Made by a program: the position numbers and the translations under genes. DNA of 64,000 bases from Cupriavidus pauculus. GTDB lineage: Bacteria > Pseudomonadota > Gammaproteobacteria > Burkholderiales > Burkholderiaceae. Within the stretch, counting starts at the first letter, position 1. Each line of letters opens with the position of its first letter. The DNA lies in contig NZ_CP044065.1 of assembly GCF_008693385.1 (NCBI RefSeq), positions 1,178,001 to 1,242,000 on the forward strand, written 5' to 3'. The notes under the pieces were generated by a model. That model saw nothing but the letters and a program-made list of their open reading frames with translations, searched no databases and was not told the origin of the DNA. This document shows positions 1-10,178 of the stretch, in pieces.

Positions 1-1
1 G

Positions 2-3000
2 CGTCCGGACGGGCGGGACACGCAGACGGCTGCGCAGACGGTTGCGCAGGCGGTTGCCCGGGCTGTGGCGAAATCGTCGGGGACTTCCGGTTCGCATGCG
101 GCGGAGGGGGGCGCGTCTTCGCACACGGTAGGCGGCGCGCTGTCGTCGCTGTCGGGGTGGACGCCGGATGTGGCCGGCGGGGCCACGCGGCACAAAGGTA
201 TCGAGGCGATCTCGGCGCGCAAGCAGCCGGCATGGCAGCCACCGCCGCGTACGCGGCAGTCGCCGCCGCAGCCGGGCGAGATATGGATTCAGCATGCGGG
301 GCCGGCGGAGGCCGTGCGGGCGAAAGCTTCGGCGCAGCCGGTGGCGGCGGCTGTTGGGGCGGGGGCGCCTGCGACGCGCGCGGCGTCGTCTCGTACGAGT
401 GGCGTTGGTGTGCCGGTAGCACGGGGCGGCGCTGCCGCGCCGGCTGGCGCCACGACGTCGGCTGGCGCAGCGGCATCGGCTGCCGCTGCGGCGGCGCGCG
501 GTACGGTGATCAGCAGCCCGTTCCGGAATCCGCAGGTCGGGATGCCGGCGCGCATCACGACGCTGCCGGGGGCACAGGCACGCGTGACGACACCGCCGGG
601 GGCACGGCCAGGCGCTATGACGCCGCCTGCGATGCCGGCCGAGGCTGGCGGCTCTGGGGCTGCCGACGCCGCTATTGCCGCGCGGGCTGATGGCGCGGTT
701 GCGACCTGGGCCGACGGAGCGGATGCGAAGGCAAATGAGATTGCCGCTCAGGCAGGCGCGATGGGCGAGGCCGGCGGCATGGCCGTTGCTGACGTCGCCG
801 TCGCGGCGCGGGCCGATGGCGCGGTTGCCGCTCGGGCAGATGGCGCGGTTGCCACGGCAAATGAGATTGCCGCACCGGCAGGCGCGATGCGCGAGGCCGG
901 TGGCTCGGCCGTTGCCGACGTCGCCATTGCGGCGCGAGCCGATGGCGCGGTTGCCACGACAAACGAGATTGCCGCACTGGCAGGCGCGATGCGCGAGGCC
1001 GGTGGCTCGGCCGTTGCCGACGTCGCCGTCGCGGCGCGGGCCGATGGCGCGGTTGCCGCTCGGGCCGATGGCGCGGTTGCCACGACAAATGAGATTGCCG
1101 CACGGGCCGGCGCGATGCGCGAGGCCGGTGGCTCGGCCGTTGCTGCCGTCGCTGCTGCGGCGCGAGCCGACGGCGCGGTTGCCGCTCGGGCCGATGGCGC
1201 GGTTGCCACGGCAAATGAGATTGCCGCACCGGCAGGCGCGATGCGCGAGGCCGGTGGCTCGGCCGTTGCCGACGTCGCCGTCGCGGCGCGGGCCGACGGC
1301 GCGGTTGCCGGTCGGGCCGATGGCGCGGCTGCCCCGACAAACGAGATTGCCGCACCGGCAGGCGCGACGGGCGAGGCCGGCGGCATGGCCGTTGCTGACG
1401 CCGCCATTGCGGCGCGAGCCGATGGCGCGGTTGCCGCTCGGGCCGATGGCGCGGTTGCCACGACAAATGAGATTGCCCCACCGGCAGGCGCGACGGGCGA
1501 GGCCCGTGGCTCGGCCGTTGCTGACGTCGCTGTTGCCGCACGGGCCGAGGGCGGGGTTGCCGTTCGGGCCGACGGCGCGTATGCCGGGACGAATGAAATT
1601 GCCGCACCGGCGGGCACGATGGCCGGTGGCTCGGCCATTGCTGACGCTGATCTTGCGGCGCGGGCAGAGTCCGCATCGGCGGACGCCGCGCGCGGCGAGG
1701 ACGCCATGGCGCTCGAGGCAATTCGTCGGGAGGCGCTCGAGTTGCTGAGCGAGTTGCAAGAACTCGCGGCTCGCGCTGGCGCGCGGCAGATTGCGATGCC
1801 CGCAGTGGCCGCATCGGTTGCGGCAGAGCAGCCTGTGGCCGAGCCGGGCACGGCCCAGCCTGCCGTGGCCGTGACGGCCTCGGTCGAGTCGAATACGGTC
1901 GAGCCGGTTGTCGCTCAGGCGGGCCTGGCCGAGACGGCGTGGGTCGAGTCGAACGCGATCAAGTGGCCTGTAGCTGAGGCCGCCTTGGCCGAGGCGCCCA
2001 TGGTGCCGCCGGCCATCGCTGCGACGGCCTTGGCCGAGGCAGGCGCGGTCGAGCCGGTCGTCGCCGAGACGGGCCTAGTCGCGTCGAGCGGGGTCGGGCC
2101 GGTTGTCGCTGAGACAGGCTTGGCCGAGGCGGGTGCGGTTGAGAGGGCTGTAGCCGAGTCGGCATTGGTCGAGCAGAGTGCGGTCGAGGCGGTTGTTGCC
2201 GAGGTGGGCTTGGTCCAGCCGGGCGCGGTCGGGCCGGTTGTCGCTGAGACAGGCTTGGCCGAGCCGGGTGCGGTTGAGAGGGCTGTAGCCGAGGCAGCAT
2301 TGGTCGAGCGGAGCGCGGGCGAGGCGGTTGTTGCTGAGGCGGCCTTGGTCCAGCCGGGCGCGGTCGGGCCGGTTGTCGCTGAGACAGGTTTGGCCGAGCC
2401 GGGTGCGGTTGAGAGGGCTGTAGCCGAGGCGGCCTTGGCCGAGCGGAGTGCGGGCGAGGCGGTTGTTGCTGAGGCGGGCTTGGTCCAGCCGGGCGCGGTC
2501 GGGCCGGTTGTCGCTGAGACAGGTTTGGCCGAGCCGGGTGCGGTTGAGAGGGCTGTAGCCGAGGCGGCCTTGGTCGAGCGGAGTGCGGTCGAGGCGGTTG
2601 TTGCCGAGGCGGGCTTGGTCCAGCCGGGCGCGGTTGAGAGGGCTGTAGCCGAGGCGGCCTTGGTCGAGGCGAGTGCGGTCGCGCCGGTTGTTGCTGAAAC
2701 AGGCTCGGTCGAGCCGGGTGCGGTCGAGCGGGCTGTCGCTGAGGCGGGCTTGGTTCAGCCGGATGCGGTTGAGAGGGCTGTAGCCGAGGCAGCCTTGGTC
2801 GAGGCGAGTGAGGTCGCGCCGGTTGTTGCTGAAACAGGCTCGGTCGAGCCGGGTGCGGTTGAGCGGGCTGTCGCCGAGGCGGGCCTGGTCGAGCCCGGTG
2901 CGGTTGCGCTGGACGTTGCCGCGCCGCGCGCGGGCCAGTCTGTTGGCGTGGCGCCGACTGCGGTTGGGCTGGCTGTTGCCGGGACGGCTGCGGCCGAGTC

Positions 3001-5275
3001 TGGTGTGGCGGGTGGCCTTGGCGGCAGGTCGGCTGTGGTGGAGTCCGTCGGCGCTGACGATGGCGCGCCGTTGGATGCCAATGCGCTCGTCGAGGCAGCG
3101 GCCGTGGCTGCCAAGCCGCGGATCGTGCTGCCGGCCGTGGTTGGCAAGACCGTGTCGCTGGCGCCGCCGGGGCAGCCCGGCTGGCAGGCTGCCTATCGGC
3201 CGCAGCCGTCCGAGCAAGGGCAATCCCAGCCAGGGCTATCCCAGCCGGGGCAATCCCAGCAAGGGCTATCCCAGCAAGGGCTATCCCAGCAAGGGCTATC
3301 CCAGCAAGGGCTATCCCAGCAAGGGCTATCCCAGCAGGGGCTGTCCCAGCAGGGGCTATCCCAGCAAGGGCAATCCCAGCAGGGGCTATCCCAGCAGGGG
3401 CTATCCCGGCAGGGGCTATCCCAGCAGGGGCTATCCCAGCAGGGGCTATCGCAGCAGGGGCTATCCCAGCAGGGGCTATCCCAGCAGGGGCTATCGCAGC
3501 AGGGACTATCCCAACAGGGACTATCCCAACAGGGACTATCCCAGCAGGGACTATCCCAGCAGGGACTATCCCAGCAGGGACTATCCCAGCAGGGACTATC
3601 CCAGCAGGGACTATCCCAGCAGGGACTGCGATCCGAGCAGCAAGTGCAAGGCGTGCAAGGGCTGCAAGGGCTGCAAGGGCTGCAAGGGCTGCAAGGCGTG
3701 CAAGGCGTGCAAGGCGTGCAAGGCGTGCAAGGGCTGGAAGGGCTGGAAGGGCTGCAATCATCGAGTCCCCCTCCTGCCCCCCGCCCCCCCGTTGACTACC
3801 GCCTCCCCGGCGACGGCATCCTCGAACCCGCGAGCGAAGATACGCAGCAAGTCTCCGATGCCGATCTTCAGCAGACCAGCGAGCTCATCGCCCAGCGCCT
3901 CTCCGAATTCAAGGTACCCGTGTCCGTCGTGGGCGCCAGCGCCGGCCCCGTCATCACGCGTTTTGAAGTGGACCCCGCCGTCGGCGTCCGCGGCGCCCAG
4001 GTCGTCGGCCTCATGAAGGACCTCGCCCGTGCCCTCGGCGTGACTTCGATCCGTGTCGTCGAGACCATCCCCGGCAAGACCTGCATGGGCCTCGAGCTGC
4101 CGAACGCCAAACGCCAGATGATCCGCATCTCCGAGATCGTCAACGGCGACGCCTTCCGCGAGCACCCCTCGCATCTCGTGCTCGCGATGGGCAAGGACAT
4201 CACCGGCAACCCGGTGGTCACCGACCTCGCCCGGGCCCCCCACCTGCTGGTGGCCGGCACCACCGGCTCGGGCAAATCCGTGGCGGTGAACGCCATGATC
4301 CTGTCGATGCTGTACAAGGCCACGCCCGAAGACGTGCGCCTGATCATGATCGACCCGAAGATGCTCGAACTGTCGGTCTACGAAGGCATTCCGCATCTGC
4401 TCGCCCCCGTGGTCACCGACATGAAGCAGGCCGCCCACGCGCTCAACTGGTGCGTCGGCGAAATGGAAAAGCGCTACCGCCTGATGTCCGCGCTCGGCGT
4501 CCGCAACCTCGCCGGCTACAACCAGAAGATCCGCGCCGCGCACGCCGCCGGCCGCAAGGTACCGAATCCGTTCTCGCTGACGCCGGACGCCCCGGAACCG
4601 CTATCCACGCTGCCATTGATCGTGGTGGTCATCGACGAACTGGCCGACCTGATGATGGTCGCCGGCAAGAAGATCGAAGAACTGATCGCGCGCCTCGCGC
4701 AGAAGGCGCGCGCGGCCGGCATCCACCTGATTCTCGCCACGCAACGCCCATCGGTCGATGTGATCACGGGCCTGATCAAGGCCAACATCCCGACGCGCGT
4801 CGCCTTCCAGGTCTCGTCGAAGATCGACTCGCGCACCATCCTCGACCAGATGGGCGCGGAAAGCCTGCTGGGGCAGGGCGACATGCTGTTCCTGCCGCCG
4901 GGCACCGGCTATCCCCAACGCGTGCACGGCGCGTTCGTCGCGGACGAGGAAGTGCACCGCGTGGTCGAGCACTGGAAGCAGTTCGGCGAGCCCGATTACG
5001 ACGAGGCGATCCTCGCGGGCGACACCCCCGAGGGCAGCGCCGCGGATATGTTCGGCGATGGCGGCGGCGATACCGAATCCGATCCGCTCTACGACGAAGC
5101 CGTATCGTTCGTCGTGACTTCGCGCCGCGCGTCCATCTCGGCGGTGCAGCGCCAGCTGCGCATCGGCTACAACCGCTCGGCCCGCCTGCTCGAGCAGATG
5201 GAGGTGGCGGGACTGGTCTCGCCGATGGGCCGCAACGGCGCGCGCGAGGTCCTCGCGCCAGGCGGGGGAGACTAG
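2..5275 (+). CDS. ftsK: DNA translocase FtsK, 5'-truncated by the window edge
   Basis: Hexameric septal DNA pump that moves the chromosome terminus and activates XerCD at dif. The frame is open to the left edge, so the N-terminal four-helix membrane domain and the real start lie outside; the GTG at 65 is internal. Roughly 1,260 visible residues (to about base 3780) are low-complexity linker made of Ala/Val/Glu-rich repeats, a QQGLS pentapeptide array and a (V/L)QG array. The motor follows: Walker A GTTGSGKS near 4255-4280, Walker [10 protein letters not shown] near 4624-4650, and [11 protein letters not shown] near 4738-4770. The C-terminal winged-helix gamma domain lies near 5083-5270. Motor identity is certain. 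The linker is far longer than the roughly 600 residues of E. coli FtsK. Long open frames on both strands across the linker are by-products of its periodic, GC-rich composition. Confidence 0.97.
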   Translation, partial: RPDGRDTQTAAQTVAQAVARAVAKSSGTSGSHAAEGGASSHTVGGALSSLSGWTPDVAGGATRHKGIEAISARKQPAWQPPPRTRQSPPQPGEIWIQHAGPAEAVRAKASAQPVAAAVGAGAPATRAASSRTSGVGVPVARGGAAAPAGATTSAGAAASAAAAAARGTVISSPFRNPQVGMPARITTLPGAQARVTTPPGARPGAMTPPAMPAEAGGSGAADAAIAARADGAVATWADGADAKANEIAAQAGAMGEAGGMAVADVAVAARADGAVAARADGAVATANEIAAPAGAMREAGGSAVADVAIAARADGAVATTNEIAALAGAMREAGGSAVADVAVAARADGAVAARADGAVATTNEIAARAGAMREAGGSAVAAVAAAARADGAVAARADGAVATANEIAAPAGAMREAGGSAVADVAVAARADGAVAGRADGAAAPTNEIAAPAGATGEAGGMAVADAAIAARADGAVAARADGAVATTNEIAPPAGATGEARGSAVADVAVAARAEGGVAVRADGAYAGTNEIAAPAGTMAGGSAIADADLAARAESASADAARGEDAMALEAIRREALELLSELQELAARAGARQIAMPAVAASVAAEQPVAEPGTAQPAVAVTASVESNTVEPVVAQAGLAETAWVESNAIKWPVAEAALAEAPMVPPAIAATALAEAGAVEPVVAETGLVASSGVGPVVAETGLAEAGAVERAVAESALVEQSAVEAVVAEVGLVQPGAVGPVVAETGLAEPGAVERAVAEAALVERSAGEAVVAEAALVQPGAVGPVVAETGLAEPGAVERAVAEAALAERSAGEAVVAEAGLVQPGAVGPVVAETGLAEPGAVERAVAEAALVERSAVEAVVAEAGLVQPGAVERAVAEAALVEASAVAPVVAETGSVEPGAVERAVAEAGLVQPDAVERAVAEAALVEASEVAPVVAETGSVEPGAVERAVAEAGLVEPGAVALDVAAPRAGQSVGVAPTAVGLAVAGTAAAESGVAGGLGGRSAVVESVGADDGAPLDANALVEAAAVAAKPRIVLPAVVGKTVSLAPPGQPGWQAAYRPQPSEQGQSQPGLSQPGQSQQGLSQQGLSQQGLSQQGLSQQGLSQQGLSQQGLSQQGQSQQGLSQQGLSRQGLSQQGLSQQGLSQQGLSQQGLSQQGLSQQGLSQQGLSQQGLSQQGLSQQGLSQQGLSQQGLSQQGLSQQGLRSEQQVQGVQGLQGLQGLQGLQGVQGVQGVQGVQGLEGLEGLQSSSPPPAPRPPVDYRLPGDGILEPASEDTQQVSDADLQQTSELIAQRLSEFKVPVSVVGASAGPVITRFEVDPAVGVRGAQVVGLMKDLARALGVTSIRVVETIPGKTCMGLELPNAKRQMIRISEIVNGDAFREHPSHLVLAMGKDITGNPVVTDLARAPHLLVAGTTGSGKSVAVNAMILSMLYKATPEDVRLIMIDPKMLELSVYEGIPHLLAPVVTDMKQAAHALNWCVGEMEKRYRLMSALGVRNLAGYNQKIRAAHAAGRKVPNPFSLTPDAPEPLSTLPLIVVVIDELADLMMVAGKKIEELIARLAQKARAAGIHLILATQRPSVDVITGLIKANIPTRVAFQVSSKIDSRTILDQMGAESLLGQGDMLFLPPGTGYPQRVHGAFVADEEVHRVVEHWKQFGEPDYDEAILAGDTPEGSAADMFGDGGGDTESDPLYDEAVSFVVTSRRASISAVQRQLRIGYNRSARLLEQMEVAGLVSPMGRNGAREVLAPGGGD
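660..1640 (+). repeat. Degenerate Ala-rich tandem repeat inside the ftsK linker
   Basis: About eight imperfect copies of a roughly 35-42 residue unit (about 105-126 bp). The core reads ARADGAVA, then [11 protein letters not shown], then [11 protein letters not shown]. Copy boundaries are approximate. Unit lengths are multiples of three, so the ftsK frame is kept. Confidence 0.85.
2040..2910 (+). repeat. Second degenerate tandem repeat in the ftsK linker (AVAEA/VVAETG units)
   Basis: Alternating short blocks such as [28 protein letters not shown] and [15 protein letters not shown] recur for about 290 residues. Blocks are about 15 residues long and combine into higher-order units of about 45 residues. 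The acidic, Ala/Val-rich sequence predicts an extended or helical spacer rather than a folded domain. Confidence 0.8.
3212..3631 (+). repeat. 15-bp minisatellite, 28 units, encoding QQGLS pentapeptides in FtsK
   Basis: Twenty-eight consecutive 15-bp units in the ftsK frame, mostly CAGCAGGGGCTATCC or single-base variants. The first three units ([15 protein letters not shown]) and one RQGLS unit are diverged. The 3' units share the variant CAGGGACTATCC, so they look recently amplified as a block. The 15-bp period cannot shift the frame, so copy-number change only alters linker length. Confidence 0.95.
3644..3757 (+). repeat. 9-bp tandem repeat encoding (V/L)(Q/E)G tripeptides in FtsK
   Basis: Twelve 9-bp units plus a partial one follow directly after the pentapeptide array: VQG x2, LQG x4, VQG x4, LEG x2, then LQ. 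The array ends shortly before the motor domain. Confidence 0.93.
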
Positions 5276-5279
5276 GATC

Positions 5280-6806
5280 GTGCGACGCCTGGCGCTGCTG
5301 CTCGTGATTGCCGTGATTGGCCTGACCGTGCGTGGCGCCTGGGCACAGCCCACCGACGCCGGCACGCTACGCGTCGGATCGAAGCGGTTCACGGAGTCCT
5401 ATATCCTCGGCGAGGTCCTGACGCAGACCGCGCGCACGCAGGGCGAGGCGCGGCACCTGCCGGGCCTCGGCAACACCGCCATCGTGTTCGAGGCGCTCAA
5501 GGCCGGCAGCATCGACCTGTATCCCGACTACACGGGCACGCTCGCCAACGAACTGCTGCGATTACCGCCGGGCGCGGATCTCGATGCGATCAACGCCGCG
5601 CTGGCGCCCACGGGCCTCGGCGCGGCCATTCTCTTCGGTTTCCAGAACACCTACGCGATCGCGGTCTCGGACAAGACGAACGCCCGCGTGCGCACGCTAT
5701 CCGACATCGCCCGCGAGCCCGGCCTGCGCCTCGGCCTCTCGCACGAATTCCTCGGCCGCGCCGACGGCTGGCCCGGCCTCGCGCGCCGCTACGATCTGCC
5801 GCAAAGGCCGATCGGCCTCGATCACGGCGTCGCGTACGAAGCGCTGGCGCAGGGGCAGGTCGATGCCATCGACATTTACTCGACCGACGCCAAGATCCAC
5901 AAGTACCACCTGCGCGTGCTCACGGATCCGCTGCATTTCTTTCCGCCGTACGACGCGCTCGTCGTGTACCGGCTAGACGTGCCGCGCCGCTATCCGGCGA
6001 TGTGGCGCGCGCTCGAAGGGCTGGCCGGCAAGATCCATGTCGACCAGATGATCGACATGAACGCGGCGGCCGAGATCGAGGGCGAATCGTTTGCCGCGGT
6101 GGCGCGCGAATTTCTCGCGAGCCGCATCGGCAATACGCTCGCCACGCCGGCCCCGCGCGCCGGCGACATGCGCGGCGACCTCGCGCGCACGCTGTTCGGC
6201 GCCGACACGTGGCGGCTGACGCAGCGCCATCTGGCGCTCGTGTTCGGCGCCGTGGGCGCGGCCATCGCCATCGGCGTACCGCTGGGCATCGTGGCCGACC
6301 GCCGGCGCCATATCGGCAAGGGCGTGCTGGCGCTCGTCAGCGTGCTGCAGACCATTCCCTCGCTGGCGCTGCTTGCGATATTGATTCCGCTGCTGGGCCG
6401 CATCGGCGTCTGGCCCGCCATGGTCGCGCTGTTCCTCTACGCGCTGCTGCCGATCGTGCGCAATACCTGCACGGGCCTCGAGCAGGTATCGCCGGGCATG
6501 CGCGCGGCCGCCAGCGCGCTGGGCTTTCGCCCGTTGCAGACGCTGCGGTATGTGGAGCTGCCACTGGCGATGCCCGTCATTCTCGCGGGTGTGAAGACCG
6601 CCGCGGTCATCAGCGTGGGCACCGCGACCATCGCGGCCTTCGTTGGCGCGGGCGGTTACGGCGAACGCATCGCCACGGGGCTCGCGCTCAACGACCACGT
6701 GCAGCTGCTGGCCGGCGCCATTCCGGCGGCGGTCATGGCGCTCGTCATCGAATGGGGATTCAGCGTGGTCGAGTATCGACGGCTGCGGCGAATGGTGCGT
6801 CGATAG
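5280..6806 (+). CDS. Fused substrate-binding protein and permease of a glycine betaine/choline-type ABC transporter
   Basis: Osmoprotectant or quaternary-amine uptake component with periplasmic binding domain and inner-membrane permease on one chain (508 aa). A signal peptide (about residues 1-22, ending GAWAQ) precedes an OpuC/OsmF-like binding domain with VGSKRFTESYILGE and DLYPDYTGTL. The permease half (about residues 315-505) holds about five membrane segments. Its EAA-like loop includes GLEQVSPGMRAAASALG. The GTG start lies 4 nt after the ftsK stop, with a GGGGAG Shine-Dalgarno inside the ftsK end, so the two may be co-transcribed. No ATPase gene adjoins it here, so the partner must be encoded elsewhere. 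The substrate is inferred from family only. Confidence 0.9.
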   Translation: MRRLALLLVIAVIGLTVRGAWAQPTDAGTLRVGSKRFTESYILGEVLTQTARTQGEARHLPGLGNTAIVFEALKAGSIDLYPDYTGTLANELLRLPPGADLDAINAALAPTGLGAAILFGFQNTYAIAVSDKTNARVRTLSDIAREPGLRLGLSHEFLGRADGWPGLARRYDLPQRPIGLDHGVAYEALAQGQVDAIDIYSTDAKIHKYHLRVLTDPLHFFPPYDALVVYRLDVPRRYPAMWRALEGLAGKIHVDQMIDMNAAAEIEGESFAAVAREFLASRIGNTLATPAPRAGDMRGDLARTLFGADTWRLTQRHLALVFGAVGAAIAIGVPLGIVADRRRHIGKGVLALVSVLQTIPSLALLAILIPLLGRIGVWPAMVALFLYALLPIVRNTCTGLEQVSPGMRAAASALGFRPLQTLRYVELPLAMPVILAGVKTAAVISVGTATIAAFVGAGGYGERIATGLALNDHVQLLAGAIPAAVMALVIEWGFSVVEYRRLRRMVRR

Positions 6807-6938
6807 CCGCGCATCATGGTGGCGAAATTCCTCGTCCCGGGATAAGCTCGCGAACTATGCGCGATCGAAGTGCGATAAAGGCGCGATAAAAGCAATACCG
6901 AGACGTTATCCGCAGGTTGGCTACATATTCGTCCATAC

Positions 6939-8261
6939 ATGATCCATACAACGCTCTTGGGCGCTGCCGCCCGATGGCTGTTCTCCACCATCCTCGCCCT
7001 GCTGATCGTGCTCGCCTTTGCCGAACTGGCGCGGGCTGCCACGCCCGCCGACCAGATCGAACGCGGCCGGTATCTCGCGCGGATCGCCAATTGCGCGGCG
7101 TGCCATACCGGTAACGGTGGCGCACCGCTGGCCGGTGGTTTGCCGCTGCGCACGGGGGCGGGCACCGTCTATTCCACGAACATCACGCCGGACGCCGAGA
7201 CCGGCATCGGTCGATATTCGCTGCAGGAGTTCGACCGCGCCGTGCGGCATGGTGTCGCGCGTGACGGCAAGCGGCTGTACCCGGCCATGCCCTACACGTC
7301 GTACGCGCGCATGACGCAGGACGATGTGGCCGCGCTGTATGCGTACCTGCGCGCGGAGGTCAAGCCGGTGCGACAGGCCGATACGCCTGCGCAGATGCGC
7401 TTTCCGTATAGCCAGCGGTGGCTGATGGTCGTATGGAACTGGCTGTATCTCGACGACAAGCCCGTGCGCGAGGATGCTGCGAAGGGCGTGGCATGGAATC
7501 GCGGCGCGTATCTCGTGCGCGCGGTGGCCCATTGCAGCGCGTGCCACACGCCGCGCGGCATGCTCTATGGCGAGAAGGGCGACGACGAGCGCAGCCGGCA
7601 TTTTCTGTCGGGCGCGATCGTCGAGGGCTGGTCCGCCACGAACCTGACCGGGGACCAGCTGACCGGACTCGGCGCATGGTCGAAGGCCGAGCTGGCCGAG
7701 TATCTGCGAACCGGCCGCAATGCGCACGCCACGTCGTTCGGGCCGATGTCGACGGTCATCGCGACCTCCACGCAGTACATGGCCGATGCCGATCTCGATG
7801 CGGTGGCCACCTACCTCAAGTCGCTGCCCGGCGTGCGCGGCGAGAAGACGCCGTTCCGCTATGACCCCGCGGTGGCTGCCGAACTGGAACAGGGGCGCTT
7901 CGACCGGACCGGCGCGCGGCAGTATGCGCAGTTCTGCATGCCTTGCCATGGCGCGGGCGGCAAGGGCTTTGCGCGGGTGTTTCCGCCCCTGGCCGGCAAT
8001 CCGACCGTGGTAGATCCCGATCCGTCTTCGCTGGTGAACCTGTTGCTCGATGGCGCGGTGACCGCGCGCGTCAGCACGGCGCCGACCGACTATCACATGC
8101 CTGGCTATGGCTGGACCATGGATGACCAGGAACTGGCCAATGTGCTGACCTTTATCCGCGGCAGCTGGGGCAATGCCGCCGCGCCGGTGCCGGAGGCCGC
8201 GGTGGCGGCGCGACGGTCCGCGATGGGGATGCGGGCGGCCACGGCGGCGCACGCGCGATAA
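6939..8261 (+). CDS. Triheme cytochrome c, electron-acceptor subunit for the downstream flavoprotein
   Basis: Exported c-type cytochrome (440 aa) with an N-terminal signal/anchor (about residues 10-33) and three heme attachment sites: CAACH at C52, CSACH at C199 and CMPCH at C333. This three-heme layout is that of the cytochrome subunits of membrane alcohol, gluconate and related dehydrogenases, which pass electrons to ubiquinone or a terminal oxidase. The gene is followed 44 nt downstream by a Tat-exported FAD oxidoreductase, the presumed partner. The usual third small subunit of such dehydrogenases is not present. Confidence 0.9.
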   Translation: MIHTTLLGAAARWLFSTILALLIVLAFAELARAATPADQIERGRYLARIANCAACHTGNGGAPLAGGLPLRTGAGTVYSTNITPDAETGIGRYSLQEFDRAVRHGVARDGKRLYPAMPYTSYARMTQDDVAALYAYLRAEVKPVRQADTPAQMRFPYSQRWLMVVWNWLYLDDKPVREDAAKGVAWNRGAYLVRAVAHCSACHTPRGMLYGEKGDDERSRHFLSGAIVEGWSATNLTGDQLTGLGAWSKAELAEYLRTGRNAHATSFGPMSTVIATSTQYMADADLDAVATYLKSLPGVRGEKTPFRYDPAVAAELEQGRFDRTGARQYAQFCMPCHGAGGKGFARVFPPLAGNPTVVDPDPSSLVNLLLDGAVTARVSTAPTDYHMPGYGWTMDDQELANVLTFIRGSWGNAAAPVPEAAVAARRSAMGMRAATAAHAR

Positions 8262-8267
8262 CCACAC

Positions 8268-8303
8268 CGAGAGACACACCGCGACAACGAGAGACACACC
8301 GCG
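8268..8303 (+). repeat. Two-copy 16-bp direct repeat in the cytochrome-flavoprotein spacer
   Basis: CGAGAGACACACCGCG occurs at 8268-8283 and again at 8288-8303, a 20-bp period, just before the ATG of the flavoprotein. It makes up most of the spacer and covers the place where a Shine-Dalgarno would lie. The only candidate is GAGAG. Confidence 0.85.
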
Positions 8304-8305
8304 TC

Positions 8306-10174
8306 ATGACCATCACCCGCAGGGATTTTCTCAATGGCACCGCGCTGACGATCGCGGCCGGCCTCGCGCCGTCCGCGCTGCTGCGCGCGGCCGAAGCCGG
8401 CGCGGCCCAGGCGTCGTATCCGCCGGCGCTGACCGGCCTGCGCGGCAATCATGCGGGCACGTTCACGCTCGCCCATAGCCTCGCGCGCGAAGGCGCGACC
8501 TATCCCACCGTGCTGGCGCAGGAAGCGTATGACCTCGTGGTCGTGGGCGGCGGGCTCAGCGGGCTCGCGGCGGCCTGGTTCTATCGCCGCAAGTTCGGCC
8601 CGAAGGCGCGCATCCTGATTCTCGACAATCACGACGATTTCGGCGGCCATGCCAAGCGAAACGAATTCACGGTGCGCGGACGCAAGCTCGTGACGTATGG
8701 CGGCAGCGCCGACATGCCGGCGAGCGCGGCGGGCAATGCCGCGGTGCGCGCGCTGCTGGCCGGGGTCGGGCTCGATGCCGCGCGCGCGCCGGCGCAGCCG
8801 CAAACGCCGTTCGGTGCGCTCGGCATGGGCCGCGCGGTGTATTTCGATGCCGACCATTTCGGGCAGGACCGCCTTGTCGCGGGCGATCCGTTTGCGGACC
8901 TGATCGGCGCGCGTGCGGGTGGAGGGCAGCCGCCCATGCCCGATGCATGGCAGAAGCATCTGGATGCCGCCCCGTTGAGCGCGCAGGATCGCGCCGCGTT
9001 GCGCAGGCTGGCGGACGGCGGTGTCGATTATCTGCCCGGTATGGCAGCCGGCGACCGTACGGCCTATCTCGCGCAAACGCGGTATGCGACGTTCCTGCGC
9101 GAACGGGCGGGCCTCGGTCTTGGCGGCCTGCGTTTTCTGCGCAGCCGCAGCAACGATGCCTATGCGCTCGACGCCGACGGTATCTCGGTTGGCGAGGCGA
9201 TTTCGATCGGTCTGCCGGCCGGGGCCGGCATGCCCGCGCCGGCGCTGGACCCGCGTCTTGGCAAGTCGCCGGCGTCGCGGCTGTGGTTTCCCGACGGCAA
9301 TGCGTCGCTCGCGCGGCTGCTCGTGCGCGATCTCGTGCCCGGCGTGGCGTCTGCTGGCAAGGCCGAGGACATCGGACGCGCGGCGTTCGACTATGGCCGC
9401 CTCGATCGCGAGGGCAACGCGGTGCGCGTGCGGCTGGAGGCCACGGCGATCGCCGTGGAGCCCGATACGCGCATCACACGGGTCACCTATGGCTGGCGCG
9501 GCAATCTGCATCGCGTGGAAGCGCAGCATGTGGTGCTCGCGGGCTACAACATGATGATTCCATTCATCCTGCCGACACTGCCGGCGGCGCAGAAGGATGC
9601 GTTGCGCGCGGAGGTCAAGGCGCCGTTGATCTATACGAAGGTGGCGCTCGACCACTGGCGTGCGTTTGCCGCGCTCAAGGCGTGGCGGATTCATGCGCCG
9701 GCGATGGCGTACACGGACCTGTGGCTGGAACCGCCGGTGGCTGCCAGCGCGTCGGCGGTCGCGACGCCCGACGATCCGGCGGTGCTGCATATGCTCTATG
9801 TGCCGACCGTGCCCGACAGCGGCATGAGCGCGCGCGAGCGGTTCCGCGCGGGCCGCGCGTTGCTGCTCGGCACGCCATACGACGAACTCGAGCGCGGCAT
9901 CCGCGCGCAACTCGACCGCATGCTCGGCGCGGGCGGCTTTGCGTCGCGCGATGTGGTGCGGGGGATCACGGTCAATCGGTGGGCACATGGCTACAGCTAT
10001 ATGCCGGGCGCGCTGTCGCCCGACGATGCCGCGCTGCAGACCGCGTTGGCGCAGGCGGGCAAGGGCATCGGCAACGTGCGGATTGCCAATAGCGACAGCG
10101 CGGGGAGCCCATCGCTGACCGCGGCCGCGGAGCAGGGGTGGCGCGCGGTAGACGGCCTGGTCCCGGTCGGCTGA
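8306..10174 (+). CDS. Tat-exported FAD-dependent amine oxidoreductase, spermidine dehydrogenase-like
   Basis: A flavoprotein of 622 aa. TRRDFLNG near the N-terminus followed by a hydrophobic stretch is a twin-arginine signal. The FAD-binding Rossmann motif VVVGGGLSGLAAAWFYRR lies at about residues 78-95, followed by NHDDFGGHAKRNEF, a pattern I associate with the spermidine dehydrogenase (SpdH) group. The C-terminal TVNRWAHGYSYMPG and the FAD-tail region GNVRIANSDSAGSPSL are also typical of flavin amine oxidases. The export signal plus the upstream triheme cytochrome imply a periplasmic dehydrogenase feeding the respiratory chain rather than an H2O2-forming oxidase. The substrate is likely a polyamine or other primary/secondary amine, but this rests on similarity only. 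Confidence 0.8.
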   Translation: MTITRRDFLNGTALTIAAGLAPSALLRAAEAGAAQASYPPALTGLRGNHAGTFTLAHSLAREGATYPTVLAQEAYDLVVVGGGLSGLAAAWFYRRKFGPKARILILDNHDDFGGHAKRNEFTVRGRKLVTYGGSADMPASAAGNAAVRALLAGVGLDAARAPAQPQTPFGALGMGRAVYFDADHFGQDRLVAGDPFADLIGARAGGGQPPMPDAWQKHLDAAPLSAQDRAALRRLADGGVDYLPGMAAGDRTAYLAQTRYATFLRERAGLGLGGLRFLRSRSNDAYALDADGISVGEAISIGLPAGAGMPAPALDPRLGKSPASRLWFPDGNASLARLLVRDLVPGVASAGKAEDIGRAAFDYGRLDREGNAVRVRLEATAIAVEPDTRITRVTYGWRGNLHRVEAQHVVLAGYNMMIPFILPTLPAAQKDALRAEVKAPLIYTKVALDHWRAFAALKAWRIHAPAMAYTDLWLEPPVAASASAVATPDDPAVLHMLYVPTVPDSGMSARERFRAGRALLLGTPYDELERGIRAQLDRMLGAGGFASRDVVRGITVNRWAHGYSYMPGALSPDDAALQTALAQAGKGIGNVRIANSDSAGSPSLTAAAEQGWRAVDGLVPVG

Positions 10175-10178
10175 CGGC

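Noticed and set aside
3212..3631. CRISPR array
   Set aside because: Units are contiguous 15-bp coding repeats without spacers.
672..3761. Very long open frames on the minus strand (380, 367 and 600 codons) and in other plus frames across the ftsK linker
   Set aside because: They are mirror images of the periodic GC-rich repeats, consist of Arg/Pro/Ala strings, and lie opposite a frame that continues into the FtsK motor.
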